Notes: generated by a model not told the origin, from the letters alone. A stretch of 47,622 bases of DNA from Coprinus comatus (GCA_034638255.1 JAWPGT010000125.1:1-47622), one strand, 5' to 3'. Positions 12,880 to 24,178 are shown, counted from the first letter of the stretch. A program made the numbers and translations.

Positions 12880-13166
12880 TCCTGATTATGAAAGGGGTGG
12901 TACCGAGCAGTAGTTCAGTTCGTGGTGGTGGTGTTAAGACGAGTGTTCACACATAAAAATAGTGGTGTTTACAGGATGTTTCCATTCCCACATCGAAGTC
13001 CTGTATTTCTATTTTCATCACGTACTACATCGATAGAACGTCGAACACTAGATAACTATGTAACGAGTATAACCGGAGTATGACTAGACATCGAAACATT
13101 CCTAAGTTTATGTTTGATATCCTCTAGAGCGACAGAACACAACATATATTATATAACATCAATGAT

Positions 13167-13460
13167 GTTCTAGAGAGCGAAAGTGGAAGCCTAATGGCGA
13201 CACTGGGGAGATTAAAGACTCAAGGGTGAGATATGCTTACTGGGGACCAGGAAGTCGACGGCCACGTAGTAAGTATATTGTCTTTCGAGTCGAAGGTACG
13301 GGATACGAAGGGGTGCGCACGAAGAAGGTAGTCTACAAGAATAACGAGGAGAAAGGGGGAAAGGAGGAGTATTCGTATAAGATGGGTATCCCCATCTTAT
13401 ATAGGTCAGTATGTCTCGGATTCCGGTATGACGTCGTTGTGTGGTATGACGATGTGTAAC
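13167..13460 (-). mobile_element. Solo-LTR-like insertion in the 3' end of an F-box/LRR gene
   Basis: A 294-bp segment is bounded on both sides by the 5-bp direct repeat ATGAT (13162-13166 and 13461-13465), as expected for an LTR target-site duplication. Read on the minus strand it begins GTTACACATCG and ends CTCTAGAAC, and with one flanking base at each end it would be TGTT...AACA, the usual LTR termini. It contains a TATA-like TATATAAG near 13397-13404 (minus strand), within an inverted repeat (13376-13386 against 13391-13401). No internal retrotransposon ORF is present, so a solo LTR is the best reading. The exact ends are ambiguous by one base, because TG...CA ends would make the flanking repeats differ. 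Confidence 0.6.
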
Positions 13461-15354
13461 ATGATTACACTCCTCCCCATTCCAAAAACTTTGTTGTACT
13501 TGGTAGTCCCATGTCCCTTCTAACACCCAGTCAGCCGTTTTTGATTGCGATGTTGGTAAGTATAAGAGTCGAATATCCCAACTACGATAATGAAATTCAA
13601 TCAAATTTTGCAAACTCGAATAATAGTTTATAGTCGCCAAGTTTGTATTTCTCCACTTTGGAAGAAGATGATTTTCGTCGAGTTCGATCGAGACTAACTT
13701 GGGAAATAGAATAATCAAGTTCGTCACAATTTGGATTACCGACTCCCCATTATTGCTACAATGAGAAGTAATGAGGAGTTGGTTAAGATTGTTGGCCGAT
13801 ATATGGTTGTAAGAAGACAGTTCATTGAACGGAGATAGTTTCAATGGTAAGCCCAACACCTTCAACGAAGGCAACAAATGGGATATTTCGGTGAGGACAT
13901 CCGGCGTGTAGTAGAAATTATACCCAGTTGGGTTAGAAATTGTAAATTTCTCTAATGAAGACCATGATTTGGCTATACGCAAAATGTCGTTTTGAGATAA
14001 AGCATTTGGTATATTTTCGAGGCAAAGTGAGATGAGTGACCTCTGGATATGAAGTGCTGCCAGGTGTTGTCTTTGAAGAATTGATGACAAAGGCGAATTA
14101 TGATGAATGGATGAAGCTGCGCGACGAATAGATATTTCGCGCAGGCCCGGAAACCCTGTAGTTATGATTGGGAACAGTGCAGCCCAAAATTTATCTTCGC
14201 TTTTGGGTAATTCGCAGATGGATAGTGTGAGGGAATGTAGAGCAGGTAGTGCCGGGTGACCTGACCCAAATGGGAAAAAAAGATAACTGAGATCCCTATA
14301 ATTTCCGATGAGGTGGAGTATTGTGAGGTTGTGAGAAATAGGTAGAGAGAAACAGGATTTCCGAGCCTGTCTGCCTTGGGCAGAACGAATATCACATTCC
14401 AACTCTGCAAGAAGGGGTGCATCTTCCAGTATTGGAAATGATAAAGCGAAGAAACGATTATCAGATGGCAAAGAGTATTCCTCGAAGTTCACTTTCAAAA
14501 TCTGAAGTGAGGGTAATCGGGAACATCTCTCAACGACAAAATCAAAAGGCTTTCCACGGTAAGTTATGCTGGTTATATTTTTGCAACGCCATTTGAGGAT
14601 GTGAAAAATGTGTTCCAGGCTGTGTGGTTCGTCAATGTCTGGAGCACATATTGCAATCTTCTCCAAGGTATGAGAAAGGATAGGTTCAATGAGATGTGTC
14701 CAACTGTAAGTAGGGTTAAAGGACGTGAAATCGATTGATAACATCCTCATTTGTGGGAGGAGGACTCCGCCCTCGCGGCCATCGAGCGAATTCAAGATTC
14801 CACGGAGCACAGTCCATAATGTTGATTCCCTAAGCTGAACTCCGTTTAGGTAGACATTTTTTACCCTCCCAAGATAAAATGCGACGCGTTTGACATCGAC
14901 TTGGGTTGGTTCATTCAAAAACACCTGAGTCCAAGCGAGTCAGGATCTCCGACCTCAAAATGCAACAAAAGCTCACCCAGCTATTCAGCCAAGGCTGGCT
15001 TTCCGACTTGAGTAGGTAACGCATTCTTGGTTGCAGCGGTCTACCCTGGAAGTCGGTTGCTCCGGGAATAGGATTAAACACTCGAACTATTGGCTCGAGT
15101 GTAGTCATTGATTTCCACAGCGAGTCAAGTGCACAGTCGACAGTCCCAGATGACAGCAATGCAATACGATAGAGCGTCTTCCACTTCTCCGCCACCTCCG
15201 CAGCACTGTCCCTAGCAAGGTCCAGTTCAAAATATCCCAGGATCTCTCTCCAAATGTCATGATTTCCAACGAGAACAGAGCCCAGCGGCGTTTCAGGTAT
15301 TGTAGTTGGATTGGTTTCAGTAATGGACGCCTTGAGCAGAAGTTCAGTAGACAT
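13212..15354 (-). CDS. F-box-like/LRR family 1, copy 5, ORF extended by an LTR
   Basis: Predicted candidate SCF substrate receptor of unknown target. Exon 1 15354-14977 (start MSTELLLK, chosen over an upstream ATG because sisters start MSTE/MSTD) encodes VGNHDIWREILGYFELDL and IALLSSGTVDCALDSLWKSM, an F-box-like domain at residues about 25-85. The 52-nt phase-0 intron lies after LNSW. Exon 2 14924-13212 begins VFLNEPTQVDVKRVAFYL and holds degenerate LRRs plus the C-terminal YYSSLQNLIEFHYRSW block. The whole frame is open (696 aa). The last 82 residues are read from the inserted LTR: without it, joining the two flanks gives ...EECNH followed directly by TGA, so the ancestral protein was about 614 aa. 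Whether the extended protein is made or stable is unknown. Confidence 0.75.
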
Positions 15355-15829
15355 AATAATGCGAAACGAAAGAACGAGCGCACGCACGCTTTACACAAAT
15401 GTCACACTTACGAACATAACGTCCCCTGCTCCTGTCACATCTTGTTTTTTTGAATCATGCTAAATTTATTCTGGTCAAGCCCAACCTAATGAAAACGCGC
15501 CGCAAGTGTCTATTACATATGTCTACCTGATGTATACACAGCATAGCGGCTACATCTAAAATAACCTTCTCATCAACCGTGGACAACCTGACAATTGCCT
15601 TTCCCATGAATGCCTGTCCTATTGCCGGATGAAGAGTTCCATCCATTCTCCGGGGAATAGGATAAAGTAGCACTGGATGCCCCACCCAACTCAATATCTC
15701 ATCACTCTAAGCCACTTGGGCACATTGCGAACTGTGTTGTGCTCAAATTTTCACAGAAACGTCATATATTCCATAAGTTCCATAATATTACATTAAGCAA
15801 CAACCCATCCCTATGTACTAGGATCCTAA
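15355..15829. other. Intergenic, with an unassigned minus-strand ORF
   Basis: A 79-codon minus-strand frame (15694-15455, with VGHPVLLYPIPRRMDG) is open but has no paralogue in the array and no motif I recognise. It may be a relic or chance. Otherwise I see nothing; the promoter of the gene at 13212-15354 should lie here. Confidence 0.4.
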
Positions 15830-17653
15830 TCACGTATTGCCACTCTGACCCAATACGTGCCTCCGTCGGTCCTGATAAGTAAGATAAATCACCACACTCT
15901 CATGGAAGAAATCAACTAAACTCTGCAGTTCCGCAAAATACTGTTTATGAGCATCTGGATAACAACTCAACGTCCTCAACTTGGGGAAAATTTTCACTAG
16001 TTGCTTCGCCATAATGATTTTGGCTAGTTGATCATGAGGTTCGGCTCCATTATGTACATCGGTAGCGACAAGTTCTTGAAGAGGATTGGTGGATATATAA
16101 TCATCAGGAAGTGGTTGATTGAGTGAGTCTAGGTTCAATGGCAATGCAAGACTTTTCAAGTGTGGTAATGTTTGAGATAGCTGGCAGAGGATTGTGGAAG
16201 GATATAAGCAAGAAAGGCCAACAGAGTTGACAATCCGTAATGTCTCTAATTGTGGCCAAGACCTTGCCATCTGCGAGATGGCACCAGCGCTCAAGCTATG
16301 CGGTATGTGTTCCATGACAAAAGAGACAAATGAGCCTTTATCCAGAACATTCTTCAAATCTGAACTCTTCATCTTCGAACTTTGTTCACCGGTGATTCTA
16401 TTACCTTGATATAAACTTGTGCGCCGAAGATATAGGCTTTTGATGCTTCGGTGCTTCCTTATTATGGAAGATAGGGGGTGATTCCAGGATACTTCACGTG
16501 GTATTACCCCAACAGAGATTGTAAGAGAATGTAAGGACGGCGCATTGAATGCTGAGGAAACAAACATCCGTTCCAGGTTATCGTAGTCATCAATAACATG
16601 GAGCCGTCGCAGGTTGGTGAATGTAGGAGGACGAATAACTTGTATTGGCGATTCCAAGTTAGGTGTCTCGACTCGTTCCGCGTGAAGGGAGTAGACCCTT
16701 AGATCGATTTCCAAGTCGGTGAGAAAAGGGAGAGAATTTGCTTCCAAGATATTGTCAGTTCCGCTGGTATTGAGGCTGTCGAGGTTGTATTGTTCGAAGT
16801 TCAACTTCAAAACATTTAAATGTTTGAAATTGGAACAAATCCCGAGAAGGGTTGTTGATGGAGCCCCAAAATAGGTTATATTCTTCGGTTGAACTTCTCG
16901 CCAATGTAAAACGGAAAGTAGTTGATTGAACCCTGCTGCAGTGGTGGAAGAACCATGAATGACGAGGTCGACCAACATTGGTCCGGGTGGTATAAGAGAA
17001 TCCAGAATATTGACCCAAGTACATTGGGGAGGGCTCGATACAAAATCAATGGTCAAGGATCTCAATCTCGGGAGGAATGCATGTTCAAACTCGCCATTCA
17101 TCAACCCACGACACAGACCACGAAGCGTTATCCACAACGTGACCTCTTTCCACAAAAGCCCGTTAAGACGTAAATTCTTGATCCTGGAGAGGTAACTTGC
17201 TATCCTTGAACGTTGGAGACCAATGAAATGTAGATCATGCATGCTCTACGGAGCTGTTGTTAGGTTTGAATAGAAGACAGAAATCTAACTCACCCAAGAG
17301 CCTCCGTCACCAGAACGATATGTCATATTTTGTTGAAGTGACGTATGATCTGACATATTTGTTCCCGAAGGGTGATTGCACACTCGAATTACTGGTAAAA
17401 GAGTGGTCATCGATTTCCATAACGAATCAAGTGCACAATCACTAATTCCAGACGCGAGCAAGGCAATACGATACATTGCCCTTCTCTTATCAGCGATCTC
17501 ATCAGCACTATCCTCTCCAAGGTCCACCTCCAGATAGCTCAATATCTCTCTCCAAATATCACAATTTCCTCCAAAGGCGGAGCCCGAAGACGGTAAAGAT
17601 GATTCCTGTGGCTCTGAAGGAGTCATACTGAGGGATATAGAATCTGTGGACAT
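15830..17653 (-). CDS. F-box-like/LRR family 1, copy 6 (intact)
   Basis: Intact two-exon member. Exon 1 17653-17294 (start MSTDSIS, 120 codons) has a Ser/Pro-rich leader, then GGNCDIWREILSYLEVDL and IALLASGISDCALDSLWKSM, the F-box-like region expected to bind Skp1. The 48-nt phase-0 intron follows ...GSW. Exon 2 17245-15830 begins SMHDLHFIGLQ, then YLSRIKNLRLNG, and runs through degenerate LRRs with strands such as LPRLRSLTIDF, LHSLTISVGVI and LKSLALPLNL, ending YFAELQSLVDFFHESVVIYL. Total 591 aa, no membrane segment or signal peptide. It is the best intact model of the 'YLSRIKN / VVIYL' subtype (copies 1-3). Function beyond substrate recognition by an SCF-type ligase is inference. Confidence 0.8.
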
Positions 17654-18582
17654 GGTTATTAATGAAGAAGTTTGAACGCCCTCGCGTAAGCGCTTGCAAT
17701 GATCATAAGCGTGTTTGCCCATGTGATGTAAAAGGCTGGTAGAATCCAAATCCAAAAATCAACACACCCAAAACGTTGAACATATTCTCGCCCTTCATTT
17801 CTTTATCTACCCATCTACCCTAGGACAGCAAAACGAAAAAAAATAATACTAGCAGGCCTGTTAGTGTAAGCAACCATTATATTGACTCAGCATTGGGTCG
17901 GACGTGATATACATGAAGTAAAGTGTATTTAACATCTATTATACAAAAGACAAAGGCTTTTTCTCACGAGACAAACGTCAAAGACAAACGTCAAAATGCT
18001 CCAATTAAAAAATACTATACGCAGTTTAGTGTCAAGCCAAGCACGAAAGATGATTGGCCGGAAGGTCAATTTGCGTGGAGATCGAGTGGAGAAGTGGACA
18101 CGATAACATTTAAAACGGTAATATTACGTGAATAATGGGTGCACGATGACGTTGAACAGCGTCATGTTCTAACGCAAAAGGAAACAGTGGCGTCGAATGT
18201 TAAATACCAAATATGTAGTCCATCCATCTAGAGAATCTACTTTCATCTGGATCCTGGAGCCGTTCCACTTGCTTAGGACTTCAACAGAATAGATGTAGAA
18301 CTTACTGTCAACAACTCAATATTAGGAAATCGTTCTGTTCTAATCCCTACTCAAAACTCACTAGACACGGGCTTAACATACCATCATGTGCATGACAGAA
18401 TTAGCCCCAAGTCAGATACATACATCCTATGGGGATTTCGACAGTTCACTGACCCTAGCCCGTGCGTAGCACGGGTGCACCGCTAGTGTAATTCTATAAA
18501 GTAACAAAGGTTAAATGAAGACTGTCAACGATTACAAGTGAGGACGTACAAACGTTATTCTACTGCGCATTCGCAGTTTTGC
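17654..18582. other. Long intergenic region containing a Helitron-like end
   Basis: 929 bp without a convincing exon on either strand. The only structured element is the hairpin plus CTAG near 18459-18486. The short ORF at 17923-18135 (+) has no recognisable content. I could not locate a matching 5' TC end of a Helitron upstream. Confidence 0.5.
18459..18486 (+). mobile_element. Helitron-like 3' terminus (hairpin followed by CTAG)
   Basis: A perfect 7-bp stem, CCCGTGC / GCACGGG with loop GTA (18459-18475), is followed seven bases later by CTAG (18483-18486) and then T. A GC-rich terminal hairpin just upstream of a CTRR end, with insertion before T, is the classic 3' structure of Helitron rolling-circle transposons. 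No Rep/helicase ORF lies near, so any element would be non-autonomous. The 5' limit is undetermined. Confidence 0.5.
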
Positions 18583-18682
18583 CTACTGGACTCTTAAGAG
18601 CCGAATATTCCAACTGAGATAATGGAAATCGATCAATTTCTGCAAATTCTTGTAATAAGGGGAAACGCGACCGGCCCGATCT

Positions 18683-19025
18683 ATCACATTTGCCAAAGTT
18701 CTTATACCAACTCGTCGTTTATTTAACGATAATAGAATAGATTATGAGAATAATAAACTTGAGTTAAATACGCAGAGTATTCTAGATGTGTACGACAGGA
18801 CTGAAGTCCGAAAGTAAAAGAAAGATAAAGTGAATATACGAACATGAGACATAATTAAAGGCATACCTGAAGTCCGAAAGTAAAAGAAAGATGGACTTCA
18901 GGACAGAGAAAAGAAGGTTTAAATACCCTATAATATATACGCCTGTTTACTCCCTAAGATCATAGCCTATAACATGTTCCTGTCTCCGCAATTCTGGACC
19001 GCCATCTAGTCCGCCGTTCACACAT
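18683..19025. mobile_element. 343-bp insertion splitting an F-box/LRR pseudogene
   Basis: The segment lies between two parts of one coding region. It is flanked by the direct repeat CGATCT (18677-18682 and 19026-19031), a possible 6-bp target-site duplication. It contains a TATA-like stretch (TATAATATATA near 18931-18941), two copies of a 26-bp direct repeat and a 9-bp hairpin. It encodes nothing recognisable. It could be a solo LTR or a MITE-like element; its ends are not the standard TG...CA. Confidence 0.45.
18801..18892. repeat. 26-bp direct repeat pair with adjoining hairpin
   Basis: The same 26 bases, starting CTGAAGTCCGAAAG, occur at 18801-18826 and 18867-18892. The second copy's first nine bases (CTGAAGTCC, 18867-18875) pair with GGACTTCAG at 18893-18901 to form a hairpin. 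The repeats are internal to the insertion at 18683-19025. Confidence 0.8.
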
Positions 19026-20753
19026 CGATCTGCCTAAACCTTCAACATTATTCCCCTCCGAGCGCTTGATTGACACCAATTTCGGGAACAGAATCATCAA
19101 ATTTGAGACCACGGCCATTTCATCTGGTTCCGGATTACTTTCACAATGGGAGGTAATAATGAGCACTGTGAGGTTACAACTTGACGATAGATGTTCGTTC
19201 GGCGATAGTTCAATGAAAGGAGTCAGCTTTAATGGTATAGCAAGCTCCTTTAACGATGGTAATAGACGTGAGATTTCGGTAAGTAGTTGAGAGGTATTAA
19301 AGTTTGGGTGTGATACTGGGTTTGATATCCTTAATTTCTCCAACGCAGGCCACGATTTTATTACCAATAAGAGATCCGAGTCGGATAAATTGTTGGGGAT
19401 TTGCTCCAATAGGAATGATGTGAGTGAAGTCTTGGTGAGGAATTCGGACAAATGCGATCTGGAAAGAATCGATGGTAATGTAAAGGTTGTAACGTTGCGA
19501 ACAGATGAGATTGTGCGACGAATGGATAATGATCTGAGATCTGGGAACACTGCAGCCACGTTGAGAAATAATGGGCTCCAAAAACGGGATTCCGTTAGAG
19601 GCAGTTCACCGATGGAAAGAGTCAGGCTGTGTAGTTTCGAAGTCGGAGGAGATTGAAGAAGAGGCCGGGAGAGCAAACGCGTGTCGAGATCTGTATAGTT
19701 GCCAATAAGATAAAGGACACGAAGATTACCAGAGATCGGAAGTGATAGGGGATTTCGTGGGGACCCATCCAGTGGAAGGCGAATGCCACATTCTAGCTCT
19801 TTGAGAGCAGATAGTGGTGTTTCGGTCGGAGAGGAAGTAGAGAATAAATAAAAATTGCGATTGGATGATGCCAAATATTCCTCAAAGTTGATTTTCAAAA
19901 TCTGGAGCGAGGGGAACTTGAAACATTTGTCGACGAGGAATTCAAAAGGTTTACCTCGGTATGTTACACTTGTGAAGTGTTTGCAGCGGAATTTCAATGT
20001 GAGGAAGATATGCTCTAGGTACAAGGGTCCATCGAAATAATCGTGTATATTGATATTTTCTGAAGTGAAGGAGGAATGAGGGGATCTAAGAGATATGTCC
20101 ATGCATACTCTGGACGGAAAGGTGTAAAATGGATTGACAACGCTGTTAGTTGTGGAAGGAGAATGCTGACCCCGTTTTCATTTTCCAAACAATCCAGCAA
20201 TCCCTTAAGCATAAACCATAACATTGTTTCCTTCCATTCGACTCTAGCCATGCGGAACTTCCGTATCTTGCGAAGATAAAATGCAACACCCTGCACCTCG
20301 GTCTGTGTTGGCTCACCCATCATGATCTACATGGAGTTAAAACATCAATAAGATGGCAAGCACAATATATAGATAACACACCCAATTTCCCATACACAAA
20401 CTATCAATGAAATAATCATCATCAACCTCATTTGCCTCATATTGGTCACTGTAACATATTTTTGGTTATGAAGGTTGTCCAAATTCGTCGGTGGCACCAG
20501 GAGCAGGGTTGAGAATTCGAATTACTGGCTACAGTGAGGTCATGGACTTCCACAGCGAATCCAAAGCGCAATTGGTTATTTGAAACGATGCCAGAGCGAT
20601 GCTATACATCGTCTTCCTCTTCGTTTTGATTTCATCATGGGTGTCGTGATCGAGGTCCGTTTCAAAGTAGCCAAGGATTTCTCTCCAAATATCTTGATTC
20701 ATAATAAAGGCAGAGACTGAAGGATCTGGTAATGGCGGCACTGGTGCGGGCAT

Positions 20754-21222
20754 CGGTACGCGTAAATGTGTTGGGTTAGAATATGGTGGTAACAGACAAA
20801 AGAAGGAATGATAATGCTAACGTCAACGTTGCAGTCACAATACATGCTTCTTTGTGATTAGCGCCCAACAATTTAAAGTGTTTTATACCAGTTCATGAGA
20901 CTTTCCATCACTACTCCATATACTGGATATCTATCTACAGTAGCAATTAGATTTTTTTAAACACTTTTTTGAGCCCTATAGCAAACATGGAATATGACGT
21001 TCACTTTTTTAGAATACAAATGGGAACAGCGATATAAAACTTGAAGAGAAGACATCAAGTGGTACGGGGGCTCCATGTGGGCTCCATGTAAAAGTTTCTA
21101 ATAAAACTGACCTTATCAACGCCGAGTGATGGTGCCAATATGTAACAAAAGAATAAAAGTGAATTCCATACTCAATGTTTGTCATAACAAATTCTGCACA
21201 GATAGACCAATCCTCCAGCATT
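20754..21222. other. Intergenic, copies 7 and 8 of the array
   Basis: No coding exon, RNA gene or clear repeat seen. A tandem GGGCTCCATGT (near 21066-21088) is a short local duplication only. Confidence 0.5.
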
Positions 21223-21568
21223 CTAACGGCGATGATCGGTCAGATTTTGCAGGTTCTTAAAGTAACGCTACATTTGTAGTATTTCCTCATCCATACTACA
21301 AGGATCCAGAGGTGACAATTCCAATTTGATCGACATTAACTTCCGAAATATGCTATCAAGTATTGTCCCATATGCTCTGCCTCAAACCCAATAGCGGAAC
21401 TGGTGAGGCTACTTCTGGTAATGGTGAGGTGCCAGACTGAGATCTGACTCCGACTTCCGACTTGTCAAGTGGTAACCCCAACTCCTTCAATGATTTCGAA
21501 TCGCGAGATATTTTGAACAGGAGGTCAGAGGTATGTTCGTTAGTCAGGCTATATGCCAACAATGTCAT
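21223..21568 (-). pseudogene. 3'-terminal relic of F-box-like/LRR family 1, copy 8
   Basis: Only the last part of the LRR exon survives. A frame with LLFKISRDSKSLKELGLPLD corresponds to the LPSLKxLGLPLKL strand of sisters. Further on, in another frame, come IFRKLMSIKLELSPLD and RYFKNLQNLTDH, matching FPKLVSIELD and YYSSLQNLIEFH, with a stop at 21223. There is no F-box exon or upstream LRR body. The region between 20754 and 22098 thus holds a truncated duplicate. Confidence 0.7.
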
Positions 21569-22098
21569 ACACGGTCACACCCCTTTGGTATGGGGACAAT
21601 TTCGTCTGGAGTCTAGTGCCAAAAACTGAAAGTACTGAACATTAACCTTGTTATGTATAAATAAGAGATTTGTTGAGAGACGAAGAGATGACTGGGTCTG
21701 CCTCATTGCATCACGGATGCGCTTAGCGCTAAATTGTTAGAGACTAGAATACTGCTTCAGACCTGTTCAGGACTCAAGTACTCACGAGTCATCTTAACCC
21801 TGAAGTTATTTATTTATAGGATATAGTGGGTGTTTTACTACTACTGGGAAGAATAAAGACAAATGACACAACACATATAATATGTGTCCCTCCCATTACT
21901 CTCCTCCAACAGTACAAGAAGTAGTCTACAAACTAACGAAATTACGAATGCAACAAACATCAGAAAACCAAACGGAGTACTACAACAACCCAAAAACAAT
22001 AAATTTCCACTTCAACCATCAACCATCAATATTCAATCTTCGTCTTAGGCTCTTTAATCTCTCCCCTTTCATCGTAAAAAAGACCACAATCCCATAGA
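21569..22098. other. Intergenic, no gene seen
   Basis: 530 bp with only a short plus-strand ORF (21882-22097) that matches nothing I know and has low-complexity, Asn/Phe/Leu-rich content. It lies between the relic and the stop of the gene at 22099. Confidence 0.5.
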
Positions 22099-23782
22099 CT
22101 ACATATCTATAGGCCTCCTCTTGCTCCAATGGTGAAAGTCGATCAACTCTTGCAAGGTGGCATAGTAGGCCTTTTGACTCGATGATTGCGTAGACAATTC
22201 GATCGACTTTAGCTTCGGGAATTCAAACATCAAACTTTTGACCAACGACATTGCATTCGGCTCATGACTTCCATGTCGAGTGTTCGTGAATTTTTCCAGC
22301 GCTCTGATGGGCACTCCGTGACCCAACTTCGGAGTCATAAAACCATCGGGAAGTGTCCACTTAAGTGGTAATTCCAACTCCTTCAGAGATCGAGGTAAAT
22401 GAAGGAGAATAGCAGAGTCGTAAGTCGTCGGATCTCGGGATGGATTAGAAATATTCAGTATCTCCAATAAAGGCCATAATTTTGACAAGTGTACAATTTC
22501 ATTTTTGGATAATGCATTGGATATATTCTCCAAACAGAATAAAGTCATGGTTCTTTGAGTCTTCAGTAGTGAGAGGGCATTAAAGTCGAGATCACCCATA
22601 TCATAATTTTTAACCGAACAAAGTGCACGACGAAATGACAATGAACTGAGGGATGGAAACACCTTGAACATACGAAGAATAAAATCTTTCCAGGAGAATG
22701 GTTGAGACGGTGCATCAAGTGAAATAATGAGTGAACGCATCTCTGGGAGGATTGGAAAATCTTCAAATAACGAACCAACAAAATCAACAGCGTTGCCGAT
22801 AATGTGAAGAGATTTGAGGTTACCCGAAATCGGAAGTGGACTGATAGAAGAAGGAAGAGCGAAGGCACGAATGTCACATTCGATGTCCGTAAAACTAGAG
22901 TTTGTTCCCAGCACAAAACGAAAAGGGTCACGATTGGGACTTCGTATGCTATGTTCTTCAGAATTGAGTCGCAAAGTCTTCAATCTCCGGATCCTGAAGC
23001 ATATATCAGCGAGACAACCAATAGGTGTACCTCGGTAAGAGATGCTTGTTAATTTTTTGCAACGTGCTTCGAATAAGGAGAAGATGTGGTCGAAATTTCG
23101 CGTTTCGGTTTTTGGATTACGTATCGAGATCGTTTTCAATGAGGACGACAGAATGGGTTCCAGTAAATTCTTCCATTCATATTGTGGGTCGAAGCCAGTA
23201 AAATCAATCGACAAATATTTCAAATGTGGAACGAGGTCTTGACGATCTTCATCCCTCAACAGCCCTCGGAGTGTAAGCCATAACATTGCTTCTTTCCATT
23301 CGACTCCTTTCAAGTGCATATATCTTATCCTTCGAAGGTACGAAGACATGCGTTCCAGTTCCGAGTCACTTGGCTTAGGTCCTTGCACAACCTCCAAATA
23401 GGATATTAGTCTTACTAAACCCCAGACAGTAAGAATTACTTACCCAACCGTTCTGGCAAGGGTAACAACTTGACACACGGTTAAAATGCACTCTTGGAGG
23501 GCATTTTTTGGACTCTGGAAAATGATTAAAAATTCGGATTATGGGTTCCAACGTAGTCATCGACTTCCAGAGCGACCCGAGAGCACAATCGGCGAATCCA
23601 GAGGAGAGTAAAGCCATGTTACACATCATCTTCTTTTTGTTATTAATTTCTTGGACGCCATCGCGACCCAAATCTACTTCAAAATAAAGTAGAATCTCTC
23701 TCCAAATATCATGATTGCCGACAAGGACCGAACTCGACAACAATGACGACCTGTTACCAGTGGTGCCTTTTAAAGAAATCAT
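22099..23782 (-). CDS. F-box-like/LRR family 1, copy 9 (intact)
   Basis: Intact, 543 aa. Exon 1 23782-23444 (113 codons, MISLKGTTG) carries VLVGNHDIWREILLYFEVDL and MALLSSGFADCALGSLWKSMTTLEP, an F-box-like domain at residues about 20-80, then a short Cys-containing linker. The 52-nt phase-0 intron follows QNGW, the site conserved across the array. Exon 2 23391-22099 begins VVQGPKPSDSELERMSSYLRR and contains degenerate LRRs (LVPHLKYLSIDF, LPEMRSLIISL, LPRSLKELELPL), ending YYATLQELIDFHHWSKRR. It has no signal peptide or membrane helix. It is the distal end of the array, next to the complex I gene. Role as an SCF substrate receptor is inferred from family architecture. Confidence 0.8.
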
Positions 23783-24178
23783 CCAAGACGTGGTGGTACC
23801 GTGGTATTAGAGGAAGGGTGCGCTAGTCAAATTCAACGTTACGGAAGAATGAAAAGGGAAAGAACAAGATTCATACGTGCTCGCCTTATATGCTCTCAAG
23901 AATCCAGAAACTCGATGTCTCACATATGACGACTACGTATGACATAGCATCAGTGGCAGGCTGGGAAGGAACGCGATCAGTGGTCTCCGTCAAACGACGC
24001 TCAAGCACAGATAAAAAATCCACAGTAAGAGGGGCGGACGAGGGGCGGACAAGGAAGGAGAGAAACGGAGTATAAATTTTTTTCTATTAACAAAGGAACC
24101 GTCGATCATGCACATACTGGTAGGAAGATCATGAAAAAATGCCTCTAACAACTGATTTTGACATACATATCATCTAAT
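23783..24178. other. Intergenic, array end to complex I gene
   Basis: Holds the presumed promoter of the gene at 22099-23782 and the 3' region of the complex I gene. I see no other feature. Confidence 0.5.

Larger units (their letters stand above)
18583..20753 (-). pseudogene. F-box-like/LRR family 1, copy 7 (nonsense, frameshift and insertion)
   Basis: Starts at 20753 (MPAPVPPLP) with NQDIWREILGYFETDL and ALDSLWKSMTSL, where the conserved Glu codon is replaced by TAG. A second in-frame TAA lies where sisters read PLQP (near 20480). Exon 2 begins near 20323 (GEPTQTEVQGVAFYLRK), shifts frame near 20045, and is then open to about 19030. A 343-bp insertion (18683-19025) separates it from its own C-terminal coding end, YYKNLQKLIDFHYLSWNIRL, with stop at 18583. 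The two stop codons are base substitutions rather than indels, so this copy is a true pseudogene. Confidence 0.85.

Noticed and set aside
15354..15387. Upstream ATG of the gene at 13212-15354
   Set aside because: It is in frame but sister genes start at MSTE/MSTD, which aligns with the downstream ATG at 15354.
15455..15694. 79-codon minus-strand ORF between array members
   Set aside because: No paralogue, motif or splice partner; kept only as a remark in the intergenic entry.
18801..18901. CRISPR-like repeat pair
   Set aside because: Only two repeats with one spacer, in a eukaryotic nuclear sequence within an insertion; better explained as internal repeats of a mobile element.
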